DNA of 64,000 nt from Gammaproteobacteria bacterium (lineage in GTDB: Bacteria > Pseudomonadota > Gammaproteobacteria > Burkholderiales > Thiobacillaceae), in NCBI GenBank assembly GCA_018820765.1, contig JAHJNN010000016.1, positions 1 to 64,000 of the forward strand, read 5' to 3'. Shown in pieces: positions 18,545 to 27,561 of this stretch. Positions within the stretch are counted from its first letter, which is position 1, and each line of letters starts with the position of its first letter. Under the pieces are notes generated by a model that was given only the letters and a program-made list of their open reading frames with translations, ran no database searches and was not told the DNA's origin. Made by a program: the position numbers and the translations under genes.

Positions 18545-19321
18545 TTATTCCAGCAGCGGCGCAATTCCCTCCGCCCACTGGAAATCGCGCGCGAAGCCGC
18601 GCAAATCGAGGCCATAGCGTTTGGAGAGGTCGGCCAGCTGCGGCCGCGCCGCATCCAGCCTGGCAGGCGCGCCCTGCTCGGCAAACGCAAACACGATGAC
18701 GTTGGTCTTGTTCTGCACCGAAATCCAGCCGACCGCGCCGTCGAACGCGCGCGTCAGGCGCGCGAAATATTCGGCGAATTCGCTGTCGTGCCCCCACAGG
18801 TTCACCACCAGCACGCCGCCCGGCTTGAGCACGCGGCGGCAGGCGGCATAAAACGTCTGCGTTGCCAGCGCCTCGACCTGGTTGCCGGCATCGAAACCGT
18901 CGAGCAGGATGACGTCGGCACTGGTGGGGTGCTGGCGCACATACAGCGCGCCGTCGGCCTCGACCACGCTGAATGTGTCGTCGTCCGGCGGCACTTCGAA
19001 ATGCGTGCGCGCGGCGGCAATCACCCGCGGATCGATTTCCACCGCGGTGATGTGGGTCTGCGGCCGCTGCTTGCGGATGAACTTGGCGAGCGAGCCGCCC
19101 CCCAGGCCGATCATCAACACGTCCTGCGGCACCGGCTTGAACATCAGAAAGCCCATCATCGCGCGGGTGTAGGCGAGTTCAAGGTCCCACGGCCGGTTCA
19201 GCCGCATCGCGCTCTGGATCGCGCGACTGCCCAGGTGCAGCACGCGCATGCCGCGTTCCTCGGTCACTTCCAGCCCGTCGTCGGCTGCCCGGCGTTTACC
19301 AAATTTCAGGCGCATGGCCAT
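18545..19321 (-). CDS. spermidine synthase-like (polyamine aminopropyltransferase family) protein
   Basis: Protein of 258 aa. A Rossmann methyltransferase-type fold shows the SAM-binding motif VLMIGLGGGSLAKFI, the acidic VEIDPRVIAAAR and DVILLDGFDAG. This family transfers aminopropyl groups from decarboxylated SAM, but many short members have no proven activity. GGAG lies just upstream of the ATG at 19321, two codons before a second ATG. The gene stands alone. Confidence 0.8.
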   Translation of the reverse strand: MAMRLKFGKRRAADDGLEVTEERGMRVLHLGSRAIQSAMRLNRPWDLELAYTRAMMGFLMFKPVPQDVLMIGLGGGSLAKFIRKQRPQTHITAVEIDPRVIAAARTHFEVPPDDDTFSVVEADGALYVRQHPTSADVILLDGFDAGNQVEALATQTFYAACRRVLKPGGVLVVNLWGHDSEFAEYFARLTRAFDGAVGWISVQNKTNVIVFAFAEQGAPARLDAARPQLADLSKRYGLDLRGFARDFQWAEGIAPLLE

Positions 19322-19635
19322 TTCACTCCAAAATCGAGCGCGAATCATCCTAGAAATCGCAGTTGGATGCATCTGATGGTGCGTCTGGGCATGTGACTGC
19401 CGCGAAGCGCGGAGGCCGCAGGCTTATTGCCTGCAACGACGAGCGACAAAGGCAGGCGCGCGTCCAGGCGTACCAGCAGGTGCATAGCGGACTCGGTCAG
19501 CGGATGATCTCAGCCGAAGGAAGATGATACCCATGTGAGAAGGATCGTCGGGGGGATTACGCGGTCAACTGCGGTTTCTGGGATGGCTACCCGTCCGCAC
19601 GCTAAAATGCGCGTTTTCGTCCCGATTATTCCACC
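19322..19635. other. 314-base intergenic region between divergent genes
   Basis: No gene is supported here between the spermidine-synthase-like gene and proS. The only structure seen is a small hairpin GCAGGC/GCCTGC at 19418-19434 (6-bp stem). A TAAAAT box lies about 30 bases before proS (in CACGCTAAAATGCGC) with no clear -35, so it is only a weak promoter candidate. Confidence 0.5.
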
Positions 19636-21366
19636 ATGCGCGCCACCCAGTTCTTCATTTCCACCACCAAGGAAGCCCCGTCCGAGGCGGAACTCGTCAG
19701 CCACAAGCTGATGCTGCGCGCGGGCCTCATCAAGCGCCTGGGCTCCGGCTTGTATACCTGGATGCCGCTGGGGCTGCGCGTATTGCGCCGGGTGGAGGCC
19801 ATCGTGCGCGAGGAAATGAACCGCGCCGGCGCAATCGAGCTCCTGATGCCGGCGGTGCAGCCGGCCGAACTGTGGGAGGAAACCGGGCGCTGGGCGGTGT
19901 TCGGCCCGCAGATGCTGAAGATCAAGGACCGCCACCAGCGCGATTTCTGCTTCGGCCCCACCCACGAGGAAGTCATCACCGACGTGGCGCGCCGCGAAAT
20001 CAAGAGCTACCGCCAGCTGCCGGTCAACTTCTACCAGATCCAGATGAAGTTCCGCGACGAAATCCGGCCGCGCTTCGGTGTCATGCGCGCGCGCGAGTTC
20101 CTGATGAAGGACGCCTATTCCTTCCATGCCAGCAAGGACAGCCTCGGCGAAACCTACCGGACCATGTACGACGCCTACACGCGGGTTTTCAGCCGGCTGG
20201 GGCTGACGTTCCGCCCGGTGGCGGCCGACACCGGCGCCATCGGCGGCTCGGCCTCGCACGAATTCCACGTGCTGGCCGATTCCGGCGAAGACCTCATCGC
20301 CTACTGCCCGGATTCCGACTACGCCGCCAACGTCGAGCTGGCCGAGGCGCTCGCGCCTGCGACGCCGCGTACCGCGCCGCAGGAAGCGATGCGCGAGGTC
20401 GACACCCCGAAACAGACCACCTGCGAGGACGTCGCTGCCCTGCTCGACATCCCGCTCGCCCGCACCGTCAAGCTCATCGCCGTCATGGCCGGCGACGAGA
20501 TGGTCGTTCTGCTGCTGCGCGGCGACCACATGCTGAACGAAGTCAAACTCGGCAAGCTCCCGGGTATGGCGGATTTTCGGCTGGCGAACGAAGCCGAGAT
20601 CCGCGCCGCCTTCGACTGCCCGCCCGGTTTCCTGGGGCCGGTCGGGATCGACCACGCCCGGATCAAGGTCATCGCCGACCGCACGGTCGCCGCGATGAGC
20701 GATTTCGTCTGCGGCGCGAACAAGCCCAAATTCCACCTGGCCGGGGTCAATTTCGGCCGCGACCTACCGGAACCGGACTTTATAGCCGATATAAGGAATG
20801 TGACCCCCGGCGACCCCAGCCCCGACGGCAAAGGCAGCCTGCTGTTATGCCGCGGCATCGAAGTCGGCCATGTGTTCCAGCTCGGCAACAAGTATTCACA
20901 GGCGATGAACGCTACCTACCTCGACGAGGCGGGCCAGGCGCAGGCGATGGAAATGGGCTGCTACGGCATCGGCGTGTCGCGCATCGTGGCCTCGGCCATC
21001 GAGCAGCACCACGACGACAAAGGCATCATCTGGCCGGCGACGATGGCACCGTTCTTGCTGGTGATTGTGGCCATCGGCTACGGCAAGAGCGAAATGGTTA
21101 AAACTGCCGCCGATTCGTTCTATGCTGATCTGACGGCTGCCGGCTTCGACGTGTTGCTGGACGACCGCGACGAACGCCCCGGCGTGATGTTCGCCGATGC
21201 CGAGCTGATCGGCATCCCGCACCGCGTGACGATAGGCGAGCGCGGTCTGAAGGATGGCGTGATCGAGTACCAGCCGCGTCAGGCTGCGCCCGGGCAAAGC
21301 GGCGAAGCGCAGAAAATCGCACTGGCCGACGCAACGGCATTTTTGAAAGGTTTGCTGGAAAGCTGA
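19636..21366 (+). CDS. proS: prolyl-tRNA synthetase, bacterial type with editing domain
   Basis: Protein of 576 aa. Class II motif 1 lies near [19 protein letters not shown] and motif 2 near [17 protein letters not shown]. An INS editing domain follows, with the TVKLIAVM segment, at about residues 225-385. Motif 3 appears as [10 protein letters not shown]. It charges tRNA-Pro and clears mischarged alanine. The downstream lytic transglycosylase starts two bases after the stop. Confidence 0.97.
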   Translation: MRATQFFISTTKEAPSEAELVSHKLMLRAGLIKRLGSGLYTWMPLGLRVLRRVEAIVREEMNRAGAIELLMPAVQPAELWEETGRWAVFGPQMLKIKDRHQRDFCFGPTHEEVITDVARREIKSYRQLPVNFYQIQMKFRDEIRPRFGVMRAREFLMKDAYSFHASKDSLGETYRTMYDAYTRVFSRLGLTFRPVAADTGAIGGSASHEFHVLADSGEDLIAYCPDSDYAANVELAEALAPATPRTAPQEAMREVDTPKQTTCEDVAALLDIPLARTVKLIAVMAGDEMVVLLLRGDHMLNEVKLGKLPGMADFRLANEAEIRAAFDCPPGFLGPVGIDHARIKVIADRTVAAMSDFVCGANKPKFHLAGVNFGRDLPEPDFIADIRNVTPGDPSPDGKGSLLLCRGIEVGHVFQLGNKYSQAMNATYLDEAGQAQAMEMGCYGIGVSRIVASAIEQHHDDKGIIWPATMAPFLLVIVAIGYGKSEMVKTAADSFYADLTAAGFDVLLDDRDERPGVMFADAELIGIPHRVTIGERGLKDGVIEYQPRQAAPGQSGEAQKIALADATAFLKGLLES

Positions 21367-21367
21367 C

Positions 21368-22003
21368 ATGAACAAGATCGCGCACATCGGCCTTATGATC
21401 GCCGCCCTGCTGCTTGCCCTGCCCGCGCAGGCGGGCGGGCAGCGCGAGGAGGCGATGTCGACCAATGTGCGCGCCTCGCTGCAGCGTGCGCTGGCCGACA
21501 CCGCGGTGACCCGCACCGCGTTTCGCAACGTCTCCGACGAAGCGGCCTGGCTGAAGGAAATGTCGCGCCGGCTCGCCAAGCGCATGCCGGACGAGGCCGA
21601 GCGGATGGAATTCCTGACCACCCTGCACTGGGAGGCTTCGCGCGCCGGGGTCGACCCGCAGCTGATGCTGGGCCTGATCCAGGTCGAAAGCGGCTTCCGC
21701 AAATATGCAGTCTCACCGGTGGGCGCACGCGGCTACACGCAGGTAATGCCGTTCTGGGTCAAGACCATCGGCAACCCCGACCACAACCTGTTCCAGCTGC
21801 GCACCAACCTGAGATACGGCGCGCTGATCCTGCGCCACTACATCGACATCGAACGCGGCGACCTGTTCCGCGCGCTGGGCCGCTACAACGGCAGCCTGGG
21901 GCGCCCGGAATATCCCACCCTCGTCGTCGGCGCCTGGAAGCGCCACTGGGATTACATCCCCAGCACCCGATCGGCCGACGCATCGGCTGCATCGCGCAGC
22001 TGA
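21368..22003 (+). CDS. lytic transglycosylase (SLT domain)
   Basis: Protein of 211 aa with a signal peptide of about 22 residues (ALLLALPAQAGG). The SLT domain spans about 83-200. The catalytic glutamate is E107 in LGLIQVESGF, followed by SPVGARGYTQVMPFW and the late GRYNGSLG motif. It cleaves peptidoglycan to 1,6-anhydro products in the periplasm. It is close to MltE/Slt-type enzymes but cannot be assigned to one class. It is coupled to proS by position. Confidence 0.9.
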   Translation: MNKIAHIGLMIAALLLALPAQAGGQREEAMSTNVRASLQRALADTAVTRTAFRNVSDEAAWLKEMSRRLAKRMPDEAERMEFLTTLHWEASRAGVDPQLMLGLIQVESGFRKYAVSPVGARGYTQVMPFWVKTIGNPDHNLFQLRTNLRYGALILRHYIDIERGDLFRALGRYNGSLGRPEYPTLVVGAWKRHWDYIPSTRSADASAASRS

Positions 22004-22050
22004 GATTGAGCCGGCATCATCCAGTCGCCCACCCTGTCGGGGAAAACCAC

Positions 22051-22464
22051 ATGAAGAACCGTCTGAGCGCACTCCTGATCGTTGCAGCCCTGGCAGGTCT
22101 GGGCGGCTGCGAAACCCCTCCCCGCTATGGCGAGGTGCGCGTGCACGAGCGCGATTACGATGTTCGCGTGGTCTTCAGCGATCGCGACCGCGCGATCATC
22201 CGGGACTACTACCGCGGTTATTACCGCGGTCTGCCGCCGGGCCTGGCCAAGAAGGGCAAGATCCCGCCAGGGCATGCCTTCAGGATGCAGCGCCATCAGG
22301 ACCTCCCCCCCGGCGTCGCGTGGGAATATCTGCCCGCCGACGTGGAAAGACGCCTGAACCGCCTGCCGGACGGCTATGTGCGTATCGTGATCGGGACGGA
22401 TGTGGCGATCCTGCATACCCGCACGCGCGTGGTGCTGGATGTGATCGAAGATCTGCGCGACTGA
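22051..22464 (+). CDS. CigR/RcnB-like lipoprotein
   Basis: Protein of 137 aa. The N-terminus is a lipoprotein signal with the lipobox LGGC (C20). The body has GLPPGLAKKGKIPPGHAF and LPPGVAWEYLP, then RLPDGYVRIVIGTDVAILHT and VVLDVIEDL, a pattern shared by CigR-family proteins. The DNA for RGYYRG contains a short direct repeat (TACCGCGGT twice). The start ATG at 22051 is chosen because the frame upstream has no signal sequence. The role is unknown; CigR itself is an anti-virulence factor in Salmonella. Confidence 0.65.
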   Translation: MKNRLSALLIVAALAGLGGCETPPRYGEVRVHERDYDVRVVFSDRDRAIIRDYYRGYYRGLPPGLAKKGKIPPGHAFRMQRHQDLPPGVAWEYLPADVERRLNRLPDGYVRIVIGTDVAILHTRTRVVLDVIEDLRD

Positions 22465-22699
22465 TACGCCCCAGCGAGTGCCGCAAGCCGCATTGTCCGC
22501 GCCCGCTCGTTTGCGCCGAAACTTCGACCGGCCGTCGCCCTTTCGACAGTTTTAGCGCAATCCCCTCAGCCCCCTCCTACGTCGATCATGCGGCGCGCCT
22601 TGCCAGCCAAGGATCCGACGCTGATTCGCCTGCTGGCACGGCCCATGCAAAGCATCAGGCGCAGGCCGCGCGCCTGCAATAACAACGACGGAGGCGACC

Positions 22700-23203
22700 A
22701 TGGAAATGACTATGCAATTGGCCCGCACGACCAAGGGCCAGGAAGAAATCTTCAACCACGGCCACACCTTGCGGCCCAAGTATCGGCAAATCCTGTTCAG
22801 CATCGGAAACGGAATGTCCCTGGGCGAACTTCGCAGCAAGCTGCCCAACTGCGCCGAGCTGGAAGCCATGGTAAACGAGCTGCTGCAAAACGGCTTCATC
22901 CAGGCCCTGCGCAACATGGCAGGCGCACAGGCCGCCCCGGCTGCCGCTCCGCGCGCCCCCGCACCCCAGGTTGCACCGGCACCGGCGCCTGCCAATCTGG
23001 AAAGTGCGCGCAGCTATGTGCTGGAATTCATGGCTGCGCTGGTCGGCACCAAATCGCCGGCCTACCGCAAGATGAGTGAAGTGCAGGACATGGCAGGTTT
23101 CACGGCCATTCTTCCGATGTGCCAGAAGGTGATCGCCGCGGTGGCCTCGCCGCACCAGGCGGCGGAAATGGAAGCCGGAGTCGCCAAACGCATGGGGCGT
23201 TGA
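22700..23203 (+). CDS. hypothetical protein with helical N-domain and Ala/Pro linker
   Basis: Protein of 167 aa that I cannot assign to a named family. Residues 1-75 look like a winged-helix-type module (LARTTKGQEEIF, LRPKYRQILFSIGNG, LGELRSKLP). A linker of Ala and Pro follows at about 75-100 (APAAAPRAPAPQVAPAPAPA). A helical C-domain then runs from about 100 to 167. No signal peptide is seen. GGAGG stands five bases before the ATG, a strong ribosome site. The 235 bases upstream hold no other gene I can support. It is followed by a perfect palindrome. Confidence 0.6.
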   Translation: MEMTMQLARTTKGQEEIFNHGHTLRPKYRQILFSIGNGMSLGELRSKLPNCAELEAMVNELLQNGFIQALRNMAGAQAAPAAAPRAPAPQVAPAPAPANLESARSYVLEFMAALVGTKSPAYRKMSEVQDMAGFTAILPMCQKVIAAVASPHQAAEMEAGVAKRMGR

Positions 23204-23208
23204 TACGC

Positions 23209-23246
23209 CGGGGCGGGCGAGCGCTCCGGAGCGCTCGCCCGCCCCG
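23209..23246. repeat. perfect 38-base palindrome between convergent genes
   Basis: The two 19-base arms (left begins CGGGGCGGGCGAGCGCTCC) are exactly complementary with no loop. It lies six bases past one stop and 15 before the convergent stop. It lacks a clear T run, so it is terminator-like but not a textbook rho-independent site. Confidence 0.7.
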
Positions 23247-23260
23247 CTCGCGGCTCCCGC

Positions 23261-23782
23261 TCAGGGCTGTCCAGACCCCAGGACGATCAGCGTCTTCGGC
23301 TGACAGTCTGCCGTCACCACGGTGCCCGGCCCGCCCGGCACCGCGCTGACCACCCCGCTGAACGGCGCCCTGAGTTCGGCGTCGCCGAGATTCTTTTTCG
23401 CAATCACGAGGCGCGCATTGGCGCCCGACAGCGCGGCCTGCGCCCGGGCATGGCGCAGCGTGGCCGCTTCGAGTTCGCTGGTCGACGACACGGTGCGGTC
23501 GAACAGTTCCTGCGCCCGCTCCAGTTCGCGCTTGGCGTCTTCCTCATCGGCATCGGCGCGCGCCCGCTCCGCCGCCACCTCGTCGAGCCGCGCCTGCAAC
23601 ACGGTCTTGTCGAGGCGCAGCAGCACCGCGCCCTTCTTCACGCGCTGTCCGGGCTTCACCAGGACTTCCTCGACCACGCCGGATACACGGGTGGTAAGTT
23701 CCACCTTGTCCGCGGCCCAGAGCGGGCCTGCGCCCCCTAGACACAATCCGGCCAGTGCGATCGCCGCCATGCGCTGCTTCAT
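23261..23782 (-). CDS. short HlyD/RND-type periplasmic adaptor
   Basis: Protein of 173 aa with a signal peptide of about 23 residues. It contains half a lipoyl domain (ELTTRVSGVVEEVLVKPGQR), a coiled-coil hairpin (residues about 65-125) and the second lipoyl half (LRAPFSGVVSAVPGGPG). Usual adaptors have 350-400 residues; the beta-barrel and membrane-proximal domains are missing and the protein ends soon after. It overlaps the TolC-type gene by four bases. No inner-membrane pump follows. It may be a minimal adaptor or a truncated one. Confidence 0.82.
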   Translation of the reverse strand: MKQRMAAIALAGLCLGGAGPLWAADKVELTTRVSGVVEEVLVKPGQRVKKGAVLLRLDKTVLQARLDEVAAERARADADEEDAKRELERAQELFDRTVSSTSELEAATLRHARAQAALSGANARLVIAKKNLGDAELRAPFSGVVSAVPGGPGTVVTADCQPKTLIVLGSGQP

Positions 23783-25047
23783 TGCTGTGCTCCTTCAACA
23801 GGCGGCAGGCTGCCGCCGGACAATGCTTCCAGCCGGGCCAAGGCGAGCGCCAGCCGGTATTCAACCTGTTTGCGCCGCAGCGCCGCCGCTTGGGTCTCCG
23901 CCATGCTGCTTCCCAGATTGGTTTTCAGCTCGAGCTCATACTCGGCCCGCGCACGCTCCAGCACCCAGTCGCGGTATTCCACCTGTTTCTCGGCGGCGGC
24001 ACGGCCGCTGCCGCGCAGCCATTCGATTTCCTGCAAGGTGGCGAGCAACGTGTCCGCAAGATCGAGCCTGAGTTTTTCCAGTTCGGCGGCGCGCCGCTCC
24101 TTCAGCGCCTGTTCGCGCGCCACCCGGGCATCCACCCGGCCACCCTGGTAAAGCGGGATATTGAATACCAGCCCGGCGCTGATATCGTCACGGGTGCTCG
24201 ATTCGCGGCTGTAGCCGCCGCCGATCACTTCGGCATCGAGGGTCGGATTGCGCTCGGCGCGGATCGCGGCAAGCCGCGCATCCGCGGCTGCAAGCTGCGC
24301 CTGCAAGGTCTGCACACGCGGATTTTTCTGCATCACCCAGGACAGCAGCGAATCGTATTCGGGAACCGGCCGGCCATTGCCCGGCAACACCGGCTCGGCG
24401 AGCGTGGTCGGCAGCTTGCCCGGGCGATACATGGCATGTGCAAGCTTCTGCCGGGCGCTGCGCATGCGTTGCAGGCTGGCGTTGCGACGTTCCCGCCAAT
24501 CCTGGTAGAAGGCTTCCAGCCGCAGCAGATCGGGGCGGTTGCCGACGCCGAGTTCGAAGCGCTCACGCGCCTTGTCCCAGTCGAGATAGGCTACTGTCAT
24601 GAATTCGTTGTCGGCGACGTACTGCTGATCCGCCAGCAGGACATCGAAGTAGCGCGCCATGATGTCGATGCGGCGAACGCTCTCGACCGTGAGAAAGTCG
24701 GCCTGGCGCGCAGCGATTTCCTGGTCGGCCGCTGCGACGGCCTGATCGGTTCGGCCGAAATCCAGCAAAGGCTTGCGCGCGACGATGCGGCCGATGTTGT
24801 CGGGTTTCCAGCCGTTATCGGGGCGCCGACCGGTGCGCAGGCTGCCGTCCAGGAACAGGCTGAAATCCTGCCGGCTGGCCGCCTGGTCGCGGTCGGCGCG
24901 CGACAGCGCCAGATCGCTCTCGGCCATGCGCCGGTCGGGATGGGCAGCCGCCACGGTGGCCAGCGCCTCGTCCAGCGTCAGGCTCTCCGCTGCTGCCGCG
25001 CCGGACAATGCCCACGCCAGCACCACACTGCAGGCGGCGCGCCTCAT
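23779..25047 (-). CDS. TolC-family outer membrane efflux protein
   Basis: Protein of 422 aa with a signal peptide of about 20 residues. The two OEP repeats each begin with long helices; conserved points include LTLDEALATVAAAHPDRR, GVGNRPDLLRLEAFYQD and FNIPLYQGGRVDARV. It should form the outer-membrane channel and periplasmic tunnel of an efflux or type I secretion system. It overlaps its neighbours by four bases on both sides. Confidence 0.9.
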   Translation of the reverse strand: MRRAACSVVLAWALSGAAAAESLTLDEALATVAAAHPDRRMAESDLALSRADRDQAASRQDFSLFLDGSLRTGRRPDNGWKPDNIGRIVARKPLLDFGRTDQAVAAADQEIAARQADFLTVESVRRIDIMARYFDVLLADQQYVADNEFMTVAYLDWDKARERFELGVGNRPDLLRLEAFYQDWRERRNASLQRMRSARQKLAHAMYRPGKLPTTLAEPVLPGNGRPVPEYDSLLSWVMQKNPRVQTLQAQLAAADARLAAIRAERNPTLDAEVIGGGYSRESSTRDDISAGLVFNIPLYQGGRVDARVAREQALKERRAAELEKLRLDLADTLLATLQEIEWLRGSGRAAAEKQVEYRDWVLERARAEYELELKTNLGSSMAETQAAALRRKQVEYRLALALARLEALSGGSLPPVEGAQQ

Positions 25048-25550
25048 TTGCCTTGCTTGTATTTGGTAAAGGGCTGCGTCGCGTAGGCGCCCTCGGTGAT
25101 ATAGCGTCCCAGCAGAAGGAACTCGGCCTTGTCCTTGACCGGGCCGGTATGGCGCGCCATCAACTTGCCGTCAAGATCGAAGAACATCAGCACCGGCGTG
25201 GCGCGCACGCGCAAGCCGAGGGCAAACGCCTTTTCGGTCGTGTGACTGCCCTGAAAATCGGTGAGCGCGGTATCGCCGTTGACGTCGATCGGATACAGCA
25301 GGAATTTTGCGCGAAAATTATCCTGCACCTCGGACTGGTTGAGGATGGTGGTTTTCATGCGCTCGCAGAAGGGACAGTCGTCCATTTCGAAAAACAGGAA
25401 AATGCCCTGCTTGCCCTGCTTTCTGGCTTCCTGCAAATCGGCCTGCAGGTCGCCGAACTTGGGCTGGAAGAAATGGTTGACCGGGTCGCGCGCCTCCGCC
25501 CAGGCGGGCGCAGCCAGCAGCAGTAAGAACGCGATAAGCAGGTGGCGCAT
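25044..25550 (-). CDS. secreted SoxW-like thioredoxin
   Basis: Protein of 168 aa with a signal peptide ending near APAWAEA. The thioredoxin fold carries the active site C59-P-F-C62 in FFEMDDCPFCERM and a cis-proline region RATPVLMFF. SoxW-type proteins reduce periplasmic thiols and are common in sulfur oxidisers. It overlaps the TolC-type gene by four bases and lies 26 bases after the TlpA-like gene. Confidence 0.85.
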   Translation of the reverse strand: MRHLLIAFLLLLAAPAWAEARDPVNHFFQPKFGDLQADLQEARKQGKQGIFLFFEMDDCPFCERMKTTILNQSEVQDNFRAKFLLYPIDVNGDTALTDFQGSHTTEKAFALGLRVRATPVLMFFDLDGKLMARHTGPVKDKAEFLLLGRYITEGAYATQPFTKYKQGK

Positions 25551-25576
25551 GCTGTCTCCTCGTGGTGCAGTCGGAA

Positions 25577-26071
25577 TTATTTTTTCGGGCGGACCGGCTT
25601 GCTGGCGATGTAGCTTTCCACCGCCGCACGGGTAATCAATCCCACTTGTTGGGCGACCATTTTACCATCCGGGTTATACAGATAGGTGGTCGGCAAGCCT
25701 TGCACCGGTCCGATCTGGCTGACGATTTTGGGGGTCCCCAGCACGATCGGGTAGTCGACAAACAGGCCCTCGGCAAAATCGGTCACCTGCTTGGCGTTGC
25801 GGTAATCCATGGCGATGCCGATGACCACAAGGTTGTTCTTCTTGTTTTCGTTCAGGGCGATCAGGTCGGGAATTTCCTCCAAACAGGGCGGGCACCAGGT
25901 CGCCCAGTAATTCACCAGCACCCACTTGCCCTTGTAGCCGGAGAGCGTGTGGGTCTTGCCGTTGGTGTCGGTCACCCTGAAATCCGCCGCCTGCACCCAT
26001 GGCGCCATCAGCACCAGCAGCAGCCCGGCCAGCCACATCGGATAAAATCGGTTTTTTTGTAACGTTTGCAT
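25577..26071 (-). CDS. TlpA-family thiol-disulfide oxidoreductase
   Basis: Protein of 164 aa. A signal or anchor helix covers about 12-28 and the active site is C60-P-P-C63 in WATWCPPCLEEIPDL, with the cis-proline motif GLPTTYLYNP. It probably reduces cytochrome c or other periplasmic thiols. The start is uncertain: ATG at 26071 has GGAA upstream, but ATGs at 26083 and 26086 are in frame and would overlap the fumC start. It heads a four-gene operon with the thioredoxin, TolC-type and adaptor genes. Confidence 0.85.
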   Translation of the reverse strand: MQTLQKNRFYPMWLAGLLLVLMAPWVQAADFRVTDTNGKTHTLSGYKGKWVLVNYWATWCPPCLEEIPDLIALNENKKNNLVVIGIAMDYRNAKQVTDFAEGLFVDYPIVLGTPKIVSQIGPVQGLPTTYLYNPDGKMVAQQVGLITRAAVESYIASKPVRPKK

Positions 26072-26084
26072 TGTTATTTCCATC

Positions 26085-27485
26085 ATGAATGATTTTCGCA
26101 TCGAGAAAGACTCGCTTGGCGAGGTCCAGGTTCCCCGGAACGCCTGGTATGGCGCACAAACCGCGCGCGCGGTTGCGAATTTTCCCATTTCGGGCCGCCG
26201 CCCGGATAAGGATTTCGTACTAGCGCACGTGCGGATCAAGCTCGCCGCCGCGCACGCCAACTGCCAGCCGGGCTGGCTTCCCGAAGAGAAGCGCGATGCC
26301 ATCGTGGCCGCCTGCGAGAAAATCCTCGCCGGCGAGCATGACGACCAGTTCGTGGTCGACCGCTTCCAGGCGGGTGCCGGCACCAGCCACAACATGAACA
26401 GCAACGAAGTCATCGCCAACCTCGCCAACGTCGCGCTGGGCGGCGAAAAGGGCAGCTACAAGCCGGTCAACCCCAACGACGACGTCAACATGGGGCAGTC
26501 GACCAACGACACCATTCCCACCGCGATTCGGCTCGCCCTGCTGGCCAAGCTGCCGCGCCTGAGCGCGGCGGTGCATGCCATGGCAGCGGAGTTTTCCCGT
26601 CTGGCCGAGCGCGAGAAGAATACCGTGAAGTCCGGCCGCACCCATTTGCAGGACGCGGTGCCGACCACTCTGGGCCAGGAATTTGCCGGCTATGCGTGGA
26701 CGCTCAGCCGCTGCGCCGCGGCGCTCGATGCGGTGCGTCCGGCGCTGTGCGAAATCGGGCTGGGCGGTTCCGCCGCCGGCACCGGGCTCAACACCTCGCC
26801 CGACTATCCGGCGCGCGCCGCCGCCGAACTGGCGACACTTACAGGCGAACCGATCCGCGTCGGCCAGCTGGTCGCGCAGATGCAGTCGATGAACGACTTG
26901 GCGCGATTGTCGGGCGAGATCCGCAACCTGGCGCTGGAACTCACCCGCATTTCCAACGACCTGCGCCTCTTGGCATCCGGTCCGCGCACCGGTCTGGGCG
27001 AAATCCAGCTGCCGCCGGTGCAGCCCGGGTCTTCGATCATGCCGGGCAAGGTCAACCCGGTGATGTTCGAAATGCTGAACCAGGTGTGCTTCCAGGTGCT
27101 GGGACAGGACGCTGCGGTGTCGTTCATGGTGCAGGCCGGGCAGATGGAGTTGAACGTGATGATGCCGGCGCTCGGCAGTGCGCTGTTCGACGCGATGGAC
27201 TGGCTGACCAACGCGATGAACGCCGCCACCGAGAAGAACCTCAAGGGCATCGTCGTCAACCGCGAGCGCTGCGCCTTCTTCATCCACCAGAGCGTCGCGC
27301 TCGCCACCCTGCTCAATACCCGGATCGGCTACAACCAGGCTGCTGAAGTCGCCAAGGAATCGGAGAAATCCGGCCGCCCGGTGCGCGACATCGTCGCCGA
27401 GCGCGGCCTGATGAGCGCGGCGGATTTCGACGCGCTGGTGCTCGCCGCCGCGCACGGCGTGGGAAGCGGCGGCGGTGCCGGCTAA
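26085..27485 (+). CDS. fumC: fumarate hydratase class II
   Basis: Protein of 466 aa. The lyase signature GSSIMPGKVNPV lies near residue 315, with HLQDAVPTTLGQE and TSPDYPARAA earlier. It hydrates fumarate to L-malate in the citric acid cycle without iron. The N-terminus MNDFRIEKDSLGEVQVP aligns with the family start. It diverges from the TlpA-like gene with 13 bases between the chosen starts, and no clear ribosome site is seen. Confidence 0.96.
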   Translation: MNDFRIEKDSLGEVQVPRNAWYGAQTARAVANFPISGRRPDKDFVLAHVRIKLAAAHANCQPGWLPEEKRDAIVAACEKILAGEHDDQFVVDRFQAGAGTSHNMNSNEVIANLANVALGGEKGSYKPVNPNDDVNMGQSTNDTIPTAIRLALLAKLPRLSAAVHAMAAEFSRLAEREKNTVKSGRTHLQDAVPTTLGQEFAGYAWTLSRCAAALDAVRPALCEIGLGGSAAGTGLNTSPDYPARAAAELATLTGEPIRVGQLVAQMQSMNDLARLSGEIRNLALELTRISNDLRLLASGPRTGLGEIQLPPVQPGSSIMPGKVNPVMFEMLNQVCFQVLGQDAAVSFMVQAGQMELNVMMPALGSALFDAMDWLTNAMNAATEKNLKGIVVNRERCAFFIHQSVALATLLNTRIGYNQAAEVAKESEKSGRPVRDIVAERGLMSAADFDALVLAAAHGVGSGGGAG

Positions 27486-27561
27486 GCCCGGACGAAGGGG
27501 ATTTCTCCCGCAAGCCGCCGTTTCCCGGATAATCGCGTCCCTTTCCTGACACTCCCACACC

